From: Phanerochaete sordida
Taxonomy: Eukaryota > Basidiomycota > Agaricomycetes > Polyporales > Phanerochaetaceae
DNA length: 64,000 nt
Assembly: GCA_019973155.2 (NCBI GenBank)
Contig: BPQB01000001.1
Coordinates: forward strand, 1,612,001 to 1,676,000
Direction: 5' to 3'
Positions 33,331 through 43,592 of the stretch are shown here, piece by piece. The translations under genes were made by a program, and so were the position numbers. Below the pieces are notes generated by a model. The model was not told the origin of the DNA, made no database searches, and worked only from the letters and a program-made list of their open reading frames with translations. How positions within the stretch are numbered: position 1 is the first letter of the stretch; each line of letters begins with the position of its first letter.

Positions 33331-35010
33331 TCATTTCTCGTACGCCAGCTCCTCGTCGTCGAGACTCGTTCTCGTCGACGACCGCTTCGCCCTCGGCGGT
33401 ACCGCCCTGCACGAACCCTCGTGAGCCGCGCATGCATCCATGCAAACCAGCACGACGTACGGAAAGTCCTGGACGGTGATGCGGTCCGTCGTGACATGCA
33501 CCTCGGGCGTCGGCCGGATACCCACCGCGAAGCTGGGACGCCCTCCACGCCCACCTGGGAGACGCAGCTGCGCGTTCTCCGTAAGCCGCACCGGCCCCTG
33601 GACGTAGACGTCCGGTGGTGGCCGTGCGCGGCGCATCACGAGGCGGCAGGCCGCGACGGAGCTGCGTGAATGTGAGTGTGGGCGGAGAGAGGATATGGGA
33701 GGGGCGTACGAGAGCGTGGCGGCGGGTATGACGGTCACGCTGAGTGGTAAGATGAGTGGTGAGGATTTTGAGATGTTGGCGGGGGTTGCTCACAGGTTCA
33801 GCACACCTTTGAGCAAGACGTCAGTGCGTATTGCGTATCAAACGGGTCTGCGGTACGCACTATTCAAGTCTAAAGCGTTCAGGACCTGCAGCCAGTCTGA
33901 CATCAGTGCACAGCGCCTTGCTAGGAAACGCGGAATTTACATACGGCGGGGACGATGCTGCAGAGAAAAGGCACGCAGAAGTATGCAAGGCCGTCCTTGA
34001 AGAACATCTTCTGTACATTCAGCTGCTTCCGCTTCCGCGCCAGCGGCACCGCTGTTATCAGCAAGACCACCAGGCTGACGGCCATTGCTGGCGGACAGCT
34101 CCATCAGCACCGGCGAAGAACGACATCGAAGGACGCACTCGTGAAAAAGCTAGCATCCAGGAAGCCGTGGTCCTGCGAGACGACAGCACAGTCCTTCACA
34201 TTCACATCCCACGCGGCGTCGACGAGGAAAATCGCGCGCCAGAGGATCGCCCAATGTACACAGCCGAGGAGCGCGAGCGGCAGCACGACTGCGACGGCGT
34301 TGTCCCAGAGCTCGGCGCTGGCGACCTATCAGCGAAAGCGGCTCGCGGAGGGACGGGGTGTGCTCACGTGCGGACCATGAGCGCGTTCGTGCCGCAGAGG
34401 ACGGCCATGTTGGTCGCCCACTGCCAAGGGAAAGCGTCAGGGTGGATCTGCGCGCGTGCACGGGGCCGAGGACGTACTGCATTGAAGGTGGACAACGCGC
34501 CGCAGTGGATCTGCGGGAGTGTGTCAGGGCGAGTCCAATTCAGAGGTGCGTTCGCGTTCACACACTGGCTCGGTTGCTTGCACCGCCACGATCCTGCGGG
34601 GCTGTTCGGTCATATGTCTTCTGCACGAGAAGCAGGCGTGCTCACACTCCGATCAGGGCGAACAACATGCAGTATCGGCATAGGAAGAAGAAGACTGGGA
34701 TAGCGTGAGTTCTATTTGAATAGTCGGAGTGGACGTCGACTTACTCTAGAACACAGGCCCTGGTCAGCGCCTCAGCACGATGAACCATGCGCCACTCACC
34801 AAAGGCCAGCAGAAATTGCGTGCACGAGTGATCAAGGACCACTCGAAATCGGACGTCTGCAGGACTTCCCAGAAGTACAGACCGAAGATGCAGAACAACA
34901 AATTGTTGGAGATATCTGTGTCGACCTGTCAATTCCGCAGAAATCGCGGAAGAAATGGAGCACGCACCGGTCTCGCTCGCCAGCTGCCCCGCCGTCGTCC
35001 ACTGCGCCAT
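33331..35010 (-). CDS. Seven-helix-like integral membrane protein, basidiomycete family, with micro-exons
   Basis: No named function. It starts MAQWTTAGQLASET, then NNLLFCIFGLYFWEVLQTSD, FEWSLITRARNFCWPL, FFFLCRYCMLFALIG, a short ATNMAVLCGTNALMV segment, LALLGCVHWAILWRAIFLVD, MAVSLVVLLITAVPLARKRK and VLNALDLNS..VTVIPAATLSSVAACRLVMRR. This is the pattern of an unnamed 7TM-like family common in Agaricomycetes. The cytosolic tail ends DDEELAYEK. About 12 exons. Frame demands a one-nucleotide exon at 34745 (WPL|I|FFF) and a 13-nt exon at 33794-33806. Introns flanking the single A are 34746-34799 and 34695-34744. A GTGCGT donor after FFT joins to MAVSLV. The membrane topology is inferred. Confidence 0.72.
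33794..33806 (-). other. 13-nt micro-exon of the 7TM-like gene
   Basis: The exon gtgtgctgaacct lies between an AAAG acceptor and a GTGAGC donor. It gives S-V-L-N-L between LDLN and SVTVIPAAT, the spacing expected in this membrane family. Confidence 0.65.
34745..34745 (-). other. Single-nucleotide exon (A) of the 7TM-like gene
   Basis: Minus strand: ...CCTTTG|GTGAGT...(54 nt)...TTCTAG|A|GTAAGT...(50 nt)...CCCAG|TCTTC. Both introns have full consensus donors and acceptors and normal length. The A turns TTG + TC into TTG ATC, giving WPLIFFFLCRYC in one frame. A single long intron without the A would shift the frame. Confidence 0.65.
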
Positions 35011-36177
35011 CTCCTTTTTTTTGCGAACGAGCGAAGACCAGTTGGAGTTGTGACACGGACAAAGGAAGGGCAAAAACCGGAGGAGCAGACACGGAGCGGA
35101 GAGAGCAACAATGCGCCCGTTCGCATGCTATATACTGGCGGATCCCGTTCGCGTTTGAGTCGCGGGTGCCCGTCGCGATGGCCTCGGGGGCCAAAGATCC
35201 ATCCGCACGTGTCCGCGAAACAACGTCCGACGCACTTCTTCGCGTCCGATTTACGTAGCGGCGCCGCTCTTCGCGTCGCCCGCCGCGGGCCCTCCACGCC
35301 GCGGGCCATCTCCGTCTGCTTCGACTCCACGTCGGGCCCGCCGAGGCTGACTCTTCTGTGCGCCCACACAGTGCTCTGCCAAACCCACAGTCCCGCTCTG
35401 CCGTCGTACGGGGCACACGACTGCGCCTCCGAGGAGAGCGACATCCGCGCATCTGATCGGGGCCGCCACGCCGCGCGAAAGCTGCCAGCAGTCCCATAAC
35501 GGAAGCTCTGCTGCTATGTAGATGCTGTAGCATTCAAAATATGCAATTTCCGCCGCAAAGGTCGGCACCTGGTCAACGGTCATGTACTCTTTGGGCAGTC
35601 GGAGCTGACTCGTCTTGACAGGGTGGACATGTGCTGTAGCATGCAGCTCATCGCTCCCTAGGATACCGCGCCCCCGCTCGGCCACAGTAGCAGGGCCGTC
35701 TAGGTTATTGTGCTCCACCGTTATCGACGCCCTTCGCACGCCATCCTCTGTCCATTTGCACATTGAAGCTGTGCGTCGCTCCTGGTGATCGCGACGGGCG
35801 GCTGTGGCAGGGCGGCAAGCGGTGCATGATGTGCCTGGATGACTGCTCGCTCACCACTACACCTTCCACGTTCGTCCTACGTGCCGCGACAAGCGCAGAT
35901 CGCTGCCCCGCCTCGCACGGACACCCTCTCGCCCTTGCCATTCCTGGCGTCATGTCTCTGATAAGGCTCGGATCCGGAGGCGTGGGCCGCCACCCTAGCA
36001 GCTAAATGGCAGCGGTGCCGCGATTGGCGTGTACAGCCTACCAGTGCTGGGTACCTGACGCAGCTGAGCATCCTAGGGTCATTTAATGTGCAAGGATGCT
36101 GTAAGGAGCCGGCATCCAACCTCTCCCTCTTCCCCGATACGCCAAGCACCTCCACACTCGGTGCAAGCCCCCAAGAC
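35011..36177. other. Long intergenic region, no secure gene
   Basis: 1.2 kb between divergent membrane-protein genes. A 170-codon minus frame (35251-35763, begins MCKWTEDGVRRASITVEHNN) and a 171-codon one (34929-35444) overlap each other in different frames; neither shows a domain or splice structure I can support. Confidence 0.4.
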
Positions 36178-37399
36178 ATGTCGGGCTCTGGTTACGTCTA
36201 CCTCCTCATCGGCACTGTAAGTACATTTTACTTTCGGAGATGTGCCACTGTACTGACAATCTCCTAGCTCTGGGCCGCTGTCAACGTCGCCGATGCGTGG
36301 TGGATCTACTACTACGTGCGGGCGAACGTGGACCCTGTTCCCCGCAACGCCGTTGACAAATCTAGCTCCGCTCTCTCGGGTTACACAGCGATGATGTTCA
36401 TCTTTGGCTTCGTTTGGAGCATCGTTAACCTCATGGTCGGATGGGCGGCGTTGGCGGCCTCTCTGGAGGGTCGCTACAACCGTAGCAGGACGGCAAACTA
36501 CATGATCAACCTGTTCAGCATATTCATCGCCTTCCCCATATTTGTCTTCCTGTTTATCATGCCGTTCTGCGGTGGATGGATTGTAGTGCCACTCGTCTCA
36601 TCGGTACGTGTCTTCTTCCCGTCACTAGGGCCAGTTCAGCTAATCAATTCCGCAGAACGCCTGGCACCACCGCTGCGACTCGTACCCTGCGTTCGTAATT
36701 CTTGACGCCAAGTCGTACAACGACCCACGTTATGTCGTCAACGTGGCCTACTTCTTCATGAACCAGCCCTCAGCGGCGGAGCCAACACAGCTTTTTACCT
36801 ACGAAATCGCGAACACGGACGGAGGAGACAATTGGCTCTTCAGCGTGCGCTCCTGGCAAACGCCGCAGGAGTCCATCCCCCTCGACTTCTATCCCACGCT
36901 ACAGTCAGTGCACTACAACTTCGCCACGCAGACGATCGACGGCAACTGCACGCTGCCGACGGTGGCGAACGCGACGGGCAACGTGGTGGGAAACACAACG
37001 ACGGTGCCGTGCATGAGTGGCACGTTCGACCCGGGATCACACCTCTTTTTCAACATCACCTCCGCGGTCCCGCTCAACAGCACGCTTGCTGCGTCATACC
37101 CCGCGGCGGTGCCGAACGCGACCGCGCACCTCACGATCCCGGATAACGGCTGGACCTTCACGGGGTACGCGCCCGCGGTCGAGCTCGAGGAGCAGCAGCC
37201 CGACGGCAGCCTCGGCCACCTCGTGCTCAAGACGACCGTTACGAAGCCGCATGACAGCACCGAGCTCAGGGTCTGCGTCGCCGGCCCCGAGGGCAGGCAG
37301 GGCGCCACCGTCCAGCCCGAGGTCCTCGCGCCGCTAGGGTTGATCCTCATGCGCCAGGCCGACTATGCGCTGTTCAACACCCAGCCAAGCAGCGATTAA
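36178..37399 (+). CDS. Multi-pass membrane protein with large N-glycosylated C-terminal part
   Basis: I do not recognise a family. Exons 36178-36216, 36268-36603, 36656-37399, all in frame, give about 372 residues. Helices: SGYVYLLIGTLWAAVNVADA, MMFIFGFVWSIVNLMVGWAA and FSIFIAFPIFVFLFIMPFCG. A Cys-containing, Asn-rich globular part of about 230 residues follows with several N-x-S/T sites (NCT, NAT, NTT, NIT, NST), which suggests an extracellular or lumenal face. The C-terminus ends FNTQPSSD. Length and layout suggest a surface protein. Confidence 0.72.
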
Positions 37400-37742
37400 G
37401 CCTGGGTTCTGGGACAGAGTCATCGGTGTGATTTTAATCCTGTAATTTTAGTTGACTTTGAGGCTCTGGGCGCCGCCGTCGGACTTTCTGTGCGTTGTCC
37501 CCACATTCATCTCTCGCTGCCGGCGCCGTGCATAGCGCCGAAATTCGGACCTTCGAGAACCAAGGACTAGTCTGGTACTACTAGAGTGGTCACACTGTAA
37601 TCTATATCTGCCAGCAATGCAACTCGATACGCTGCAATACATCGCATACGAAGCTGTCTGAACTCTCGTGACATCCGATCCTCTTGGAGACAGCAGCCGA
37701 GCACTTGACCGTTATATACTACATATATGCTCCAACGACATC

Positions 37743-37821
37743 GGCGCTATAGTGTAGTGGTTATCACTTGGGATTCTGAAACCAAATTCCCAAAACCCAG
37801 GTTCGAGCCCTGGTAGCGCCT
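37743..37821 (+). tRNA. tRNA-Gln (anticodon CTG) with a short intron
   Basis: The acceptor stem is ggcgcta paired with tagcgcc. A D arm (gtg...cac) and a T arm (ccagg ttcgagc cctgg) are complete. The anticodon stem tggga/tccca encloses ttctga plus extra bases; CTG is at 37776-37778, preceded by T33. The stem spans 14 bases where a normal loop has 7, so a 7-nt intron one base 3' of the anticodon fits. A T-run (tgttttt, about 37830) follows as Pol III terminator. Confidence 0.88.
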
Positions 37822-38923
37822 GAATGCCTTGTTTTTGGTAGATCCTATCCTACTTACTCACTTCCTTTTTGCCGTACTACTACTGCTCAGGAGTCAGTTC
37901 TCCGTGCTCAGTGCCTGAAAATATCATATATGCTGCGCTCTTCATATCTTGACGGTTTCAAGCCTCGAAAGGATGCCTGCTTGTACGCGCGACGTGAATT
38001 TTATCTTGCTGGCTCCCTCGTGCCGATGCCGTTGACCACGCGGCATTCCCCGAGGGTGGTCTGGAGCAGACCTCTCTCGTTCTCATCCACGCGCCGTTAG
38101 ACATCGAACTGCTACTCGTTATACGGATGTAAGTCATGATGCCTCGTGTGGACAGTGTATTGCCTTTCTCACACAGGCGGTTTTAGGAGAGACGGGCCGC
38201 CGCACAAAACATGATTGAAATTAGAAGTTAAACTAGAGATTTCCTTAGCCCAGGCCTCAGGCCCGCTACTGCAAGAAGAGGCGGGAAGCGGGACGTCGAG
38301 GCGGAGTTCGCTATGCAGGAGGTGTCACTATTTCTCCGTCTTTTTGCGTTGTGAACCTTACCACCGGACCCCATCCTTTATGCAATCCCTACGTCAGTGA
38401 GGGCCCTCGACGCCGGAGGCATTAGCATGCGGACAGCATGCCAGATTTCCCTGCGAGACGTCCGGCACGTACTCTTGATACATTGCGTTCTACAGGTACC
38501 CAAACAGTTCCTCGTACGTGCCGGACAGTGTGCTCGTAGCAAGCTTACAGGCTGGTTGTTCAGATATCTCCCACCAAGTGCCGCCTTGCACGCCACATGG
38601 CTTCGCTGCCTCACAAGGGTCCTGGTCTTCCATTTGCATCTTGACGTTACCCATCATGCGGGTATATTGTACCATGCTAGGTATGTTCCTGCATCGCGAT
38701 CGCTGCCGCCAGGCTTCAAGGAGTCGCTGACCGTACTGCCGTTTTGGCATATCACCATCTCCCAGAAGTCTTCGTCCCCTGTCCGCCCGCCGACGGACAT
38801 CCCAACGCGGACGGAATGTGTTTTGCGCGCGCAAACACTGTGTTCTGAGCAGTCGGGCCAGGTATCAACGTGTTCTGCACCGTGGTGGTCCTTATAGGAC
38901 GCGATGGGGGTTCCTGATAGTGT
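37822..38923. other. Intergenic upstream of WD40 copy C
   Basis: 1.1 kb. A minus-strand frame at 38490-38834 contains GGTWWEISEQPACKLATSTL and TYEELFGYL, which look protein-like, but no start, splice partner or family is evident; it may be a gene remnant. Confidence 0.4.
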
Positions 38924-41900
38924 ATGTCTCTTCCCCCCGAAGCGTCAGCTAGAAAATCTGTCCCCACGATGAGCGAACAGGTACGCTCAGACTCTCCCGC
39001 CGAGATGAGCGGGTCTCGCTCTCGAAGTGCATACTTCTCTATCGATCGTGGATCCCGCCTGAGCTTGACACGCGAAGATGCGACCGGACAAAGCATGCCA
39101 GCTGCCGACCCGCAAATTGAGGTACTAGCCCTTGAGCGGTAAGGTCCCGTCAACATCACAGGCTACCTCAGGGCTGACCTCCCTACTTCCCGAAGGAAAG
39201 TGACGATGCTTGAAGAGAAGCTGCTGGCACTTGCTGAGAAGCCGCGGCTTGCTATCGAGACCGGCAGGAGACATAGTACTGCGAAGCACGGTAAGTAGCC
39301 ATTTGACTTCAGCTCTGACAATTCGGCTTAAATTCACTGATGCAGATCATACCTACGCTACTGGAGGTGACGAGTATAAGGCGTTCGAGAAATTCGAGTC
39401 GTGAGTGGACCTCTACTGTCTGGTCCCGAAGCTATGATACGTCGAGCTGACACGCGAACGGCAATAGTCAGTTAAAAGGACTTGACGGACAAGTGAGGGT
39501 CTTGTTATCTATCCCTCTCCTTCACGCTAACACGGCAAGCAGCTCCGTGAACTCTCGAACAAAGCTCGGAAGCTCGGAAGCTCCGTCGGTATTTTATCCG
39601 CTTCCACTCGCCTTCGCGAGCGACTGGGTCGCGTGCTTTATCTTTTCCGCAAGAATGCCGCTGGGCTGTTCCCGCAGAAGATACCACGACTGGAGAAGTT
39701 CCAACCTTCGATGTTTCGGCGTCTGGTCTCAAAGCGTCACGGCTTCTTCGACCATGTATTCTCCCAAAGCACGGAGCTTCAGCCCAAACACATCGCTCTC
39801 GAGCTGCAGTTCTTCGCCGAGGACATCCACACTCTCATGGAATGTTTCAACCAGTTCCCGGAGTTCATCGACGAAGTGCCGGACCAGGCGTTTAGTGACG
39901 AGCTGTCGGTAAGTCTGTATAATATACCCTACTGTTTACGACCGTCTCACACGTTTTTCCTTAGCAATGGGCTGCCTCTCTCGTGGATTTCGGAGGTTAG
40001 CTTGAATGGCCTCGTTCTAGCCGTCGGTCTCACATGGGCCGAGCAGAGGACTTCGAGAGCCACGCCGTTCAACGATATCTGTTTTACTCCATGTCGGACA
40101 TTGGAGATCGTCTGCAGCTCATTGCCGACACGTTCATACCCATCTTTCTCAAGACAGGTAAACTCTCGTCTTTCTTGCCCATCTTGATACTGCACTCATC
40201 CACTGAATCAAGGTATACCCACTGTGAAGGCTTCACAAGAGCACTCTGCAATCAACCTGGTCAATTTATCGACCGTCGCCACCCTTTTCGCCGGTGTAGC
40301 CGCTTCCATGCTCCAACTTACTGCCAATAGCGATGGGTCGAGGACTGCGTTGACTGACTGCGTAAACGTCCTCTGGTTCATCGCTCTCATTTTCAGTATC
40401 AGTGCTGCAGTCAATAGCCTGCTAGGCCTTACGTGGGCAGAAGCAATCTAGTGTGTATTCAAAAAATACCTGGCGAGCGAGGTTGCTGAAAGCCTTCTCC
40501 AGCCGTTCTCCTGATCACCGTGTCCCCTGGTGGGTCCTCATTTGGATCAAGCATTCGCCCATCGTATACCTGGTCCTATCTGTGATGTGCTTCTTTGTCG
40601 GTTTCGTCCTGTTCGCGTTCTCGTCCGACCAGGTATGTGCAATACCATCCCTCGGGAATGCGCCAAACTGACATTGATGCAGGCCGACGTCACGCGCATC
40701 CTCACAACTGTCTTCTCGTCCATCTCCTGCTGCGGTCTGCTCGCCATGTCCGCCTGGTTCGCTTGCGAGCGGTGGATCTATCACCGATACGAGGGATACA
40801 TGTGGCTGTCCGATGCCCTAGGCTTCGCCTTCGAGCCAGTCAAGGAGTTCTTCATGTCCCTGCTGAACTCGCTACATCCTCAAAATGTCCTCGAACAAGG
40901 AAAACAGCTCCTTGGTGCTGGACAAGGCAGTGCGTATACAGTCCAGCCCAGCGAGCGTCCAAAAATCTGATCATAGTGTAGATGCCAATGCCGACCCCGA
41001 GAAGACCAGCCGGCGCGAACCTCGCATAGGGCATCGCGGGCGACGACAGACGTCTGGCGAGAACCTCGTCGCTACGCAGGTTTCCTTCTGGCTGGCAGTG
41101 GACAAGGAAGTCATGGACACGCACGAGATCGCAAGACACCGGTGGCAAGAGGCCATCCGTCGTACCATTGAGGGGCGCCGCGAACGTCTTGCGGACCGGC
41201 TCGACGTGCGAGGCCTCTTCCGAAAGGCTGGCGACCCCTCGAAGAATGGCATGCCTCCTCATCTCCGCGCTGCCAGTGTCACTGCACATCTCGCGCGTAT
41301 GACGATCAGCCAGAAGCTGGAGACTGACCATGCGCACGACGCCCTGGTTCGTTTCTTGCAGTTCTCACAGGACGGGAAATATCTGGCAACTTCAAGGTAA
41401 GTTCGTTTGTGTCGTCATGATGCGCCTTCTGTCGGAGCGGTCCTGATATGAGTCTGTAGCTGGGACAAGAAGTCGTTCATCCTGGATGTCACAGTGTGTT
41501 TACATCTATCTGACTGTTGATTATTACTCAAAATGATCTCCTTAGACTGCTGAGCTTTCGCACGAACGATCGCTTGACCACTCTTCGGGCTTCGGATTTG
41601 TCCATCAAATCGAGTGGTGAGTTGCATGTTGCAGAGAACTTTGGGGCACGATCGAACTGACTGCTACCCTGCCATAGGTCCGCTCAGGGAGACTATTTGC
41701 TCATGCGCCATAACAAGAGTATCTCTGCATGGGATAAGGTATATCACAGCTCCACCTCTACGCTCTGCTGCTAATACCAGACCACAGACCGGGAAACGCC
41801 TCTGGATTCACCAGCGATCCGACGATGACCACCCGATCCGGTCTGTGGCCTGGAAGGGTCGCGGTCAAGGTGGGCCTCGACCGTGGATCGTCTCCGTTCG

Positions 41901-43194
41901 CCTGATAACACTACATCGGATCCACCTCAGAAGCCTTGTCCGTGGAAGGCTATAGGATCGTCGATATTGTGAGTTTGCAGCAATGTTCTATAGGGAGGTC
42001 GCTTAAGACTCGACTTTTTGACAGGACAAGAACGGAGAGGTGAGTTGACAGCTAAGACCTTTTGTGCGCATCCACTCATGCAGCCTTGCGCAGGAAACCC
42101 AACACCATCGCATAGACAATCTGGTTGTTCGAGATGTCGCTGTCACAAGCGACTCGCGATATATGATCTGCGTAGGCAAGCATGAACATGAACATAACCA
42201 TCATGAAGACAAGTCGGCGGCGACTAATAAGAAGAAGTACGAGATCGTCCGTGAGTATCAATCAATTTCTCGCGCCGTCTCGATGGAATTAAGACGTGCT
42301 GCCACAGTGTACGATCTGGTCAATTTCAAGGTCGTCAAGTATGTAAACCGAATTCACAGTTTCTCCTCGGCTAACACGGATTCCGACACAGGAGAGCGCC
42401 AGTGTTCCACGAGATGTGCGACATCGCGCTCGACTGCGACGACCACTATGCACTTGTCAGCTACGAGAACAGGGTCAGTCCAGTTCCTCGGCTGTCCAAT
42501 TTTTTTGATCACCTCAACTGCCAACGCAGGCACCGCCCCAGCTCTGGGAATTCCGCAACGCACAGGGCAAGGTGAACAACGTCGCGCTGAAGCACACCTA
42601 CATGCCCAAGACGCCGACCGCCTTCGCGGGCCTCCCAGCGATCTTCGGCGGCACGCACGACCACCTCGTCCTGCGCGCCGGCACCGGTGCGCCCCTCCCC
42701 CATCTGCCTCGTGTCTCCGAGCATGCTGACGCGCGCGCCCCCTGGTGGCACCAGCAAGCGACATCTACGTCTGGGACCGCGACAGCACGTCGCAGCTGCA
42801 CCGCATCCAGGCGCCCGTCGCGCTCGGGCACCTCACGGCCGTCGCGTGGAACCGCGGTGCGCGCGACTGGATGTTCGCGACGGGCACGCACGAGGGCGAG
42901 GTGCACGTCTGGACCGTCGGCCCGCCGCCGCCGCCCGCGCGCACGGGCTCTGCGTCCCAGCGTGGGTCTGCGTCCGCGACACTGCCGCCGGCGTCCGCGC
43001 GGAGCAGCGGCTCCGAGGGCGGCGACGCCGCGCCCGCGTACGTCGCCGGGGACTACACGCAGAGCCCTGCGGCGGAGCACGCGCCGCGCCCGCGAGTGCT
43101 GCGCGAGAGCACGGACTGGTCGAGCACGGCGTACAGCGACGACGGCGGGACGGCGCGCGACGAGGCCTCGGAGGATGGGGATGATTCCGACTAG
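38924..43194 (+). CDS. Membrane-anchored WD40-repeat protein, copy C
   Basis: Third paralogue, inverted to A and B. First exons: 38924-39138, 39196-39290, 39346-39400, 39468-39492, 39543-39908, 39965-39995, 40047-40157, 40213-40450, 40503-40632, 40683-40933, 40977-41396; phases agree throughout. It carries QLRELSNKARKLGSSVGILS, RLRERLGRVLYLFRKNAAG, LQFFAEDIHTLMECFNQF, then helices NLVNLSTVATLFAGVAASML, LWFIALIFSISAAVNSLLGL, SPIVYLVLSVMCFFVGFVLF and FSSISCCGLLAMSAWFACER. The linker HEIARHRWQEAIRRT precedes WD40 blades (FLQFSQDGKYLAT, IRSVAWKGRG, DVAVTSDSRYMICVG, AFAGLPAIFGGTHDHLVLR, RDWMFATGTHEGEVHVW). One blade loop is His-rich (HEHEHNHHED). The Ala/Ser/Glu-rich tail ends EDGDDSD. Roughly 20 exons. 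Function unknown; membrane-tethered scaffold by inference. Confidence 0.78.
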
Positions 43195-43592
43195 GCACAA
43201 CGGGATGTGATGTTCGAGAGCCGGTTCCGGTGCCCAGATACCCTTCCTGTGATATCTCGCGTTAGCACGCTGTGCGTGGTCTACTCACCAGTCTCCGGAC
43301 GGACTCTGTATGCCACAGGCACCATGATAGAATTGCCGTCAAGACCAAGCTTTGAGAGCATCTAATCTATGTTAGTCTATCAAAGAGCGTTCCAATATTT
43401 CACGTCTTTGATTATCGAGCATGCATCTATGCAGCCAGAGAGAGGGTAAACGACAGTAACTAAATGAGCGTAAGTAATCCGTCCAACTTCATCATACAAC
43501 CGTACGTAGCGACTTTGTACAAAATTCGAGCAAGAGAGAGGCGAGAGAATGTCCAGATGCATGCGATGCTGAGAGTCCGTGGGTGATGCAAG
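43195..43592. other. Convergent 3' flanks
   Basis: 398 bases between the stop codons of copy C and the TVP38-like gene; AT-richer, no gene. Confidence 0.45.

Noticed and set aside
42598..43210. Several 150-210 codon frames on both strands at the end of WD40 copy C
   Set aside because: High GC in the Ala/Arg/Ser tail opens all frames; only one frame continues the WD40 blade.
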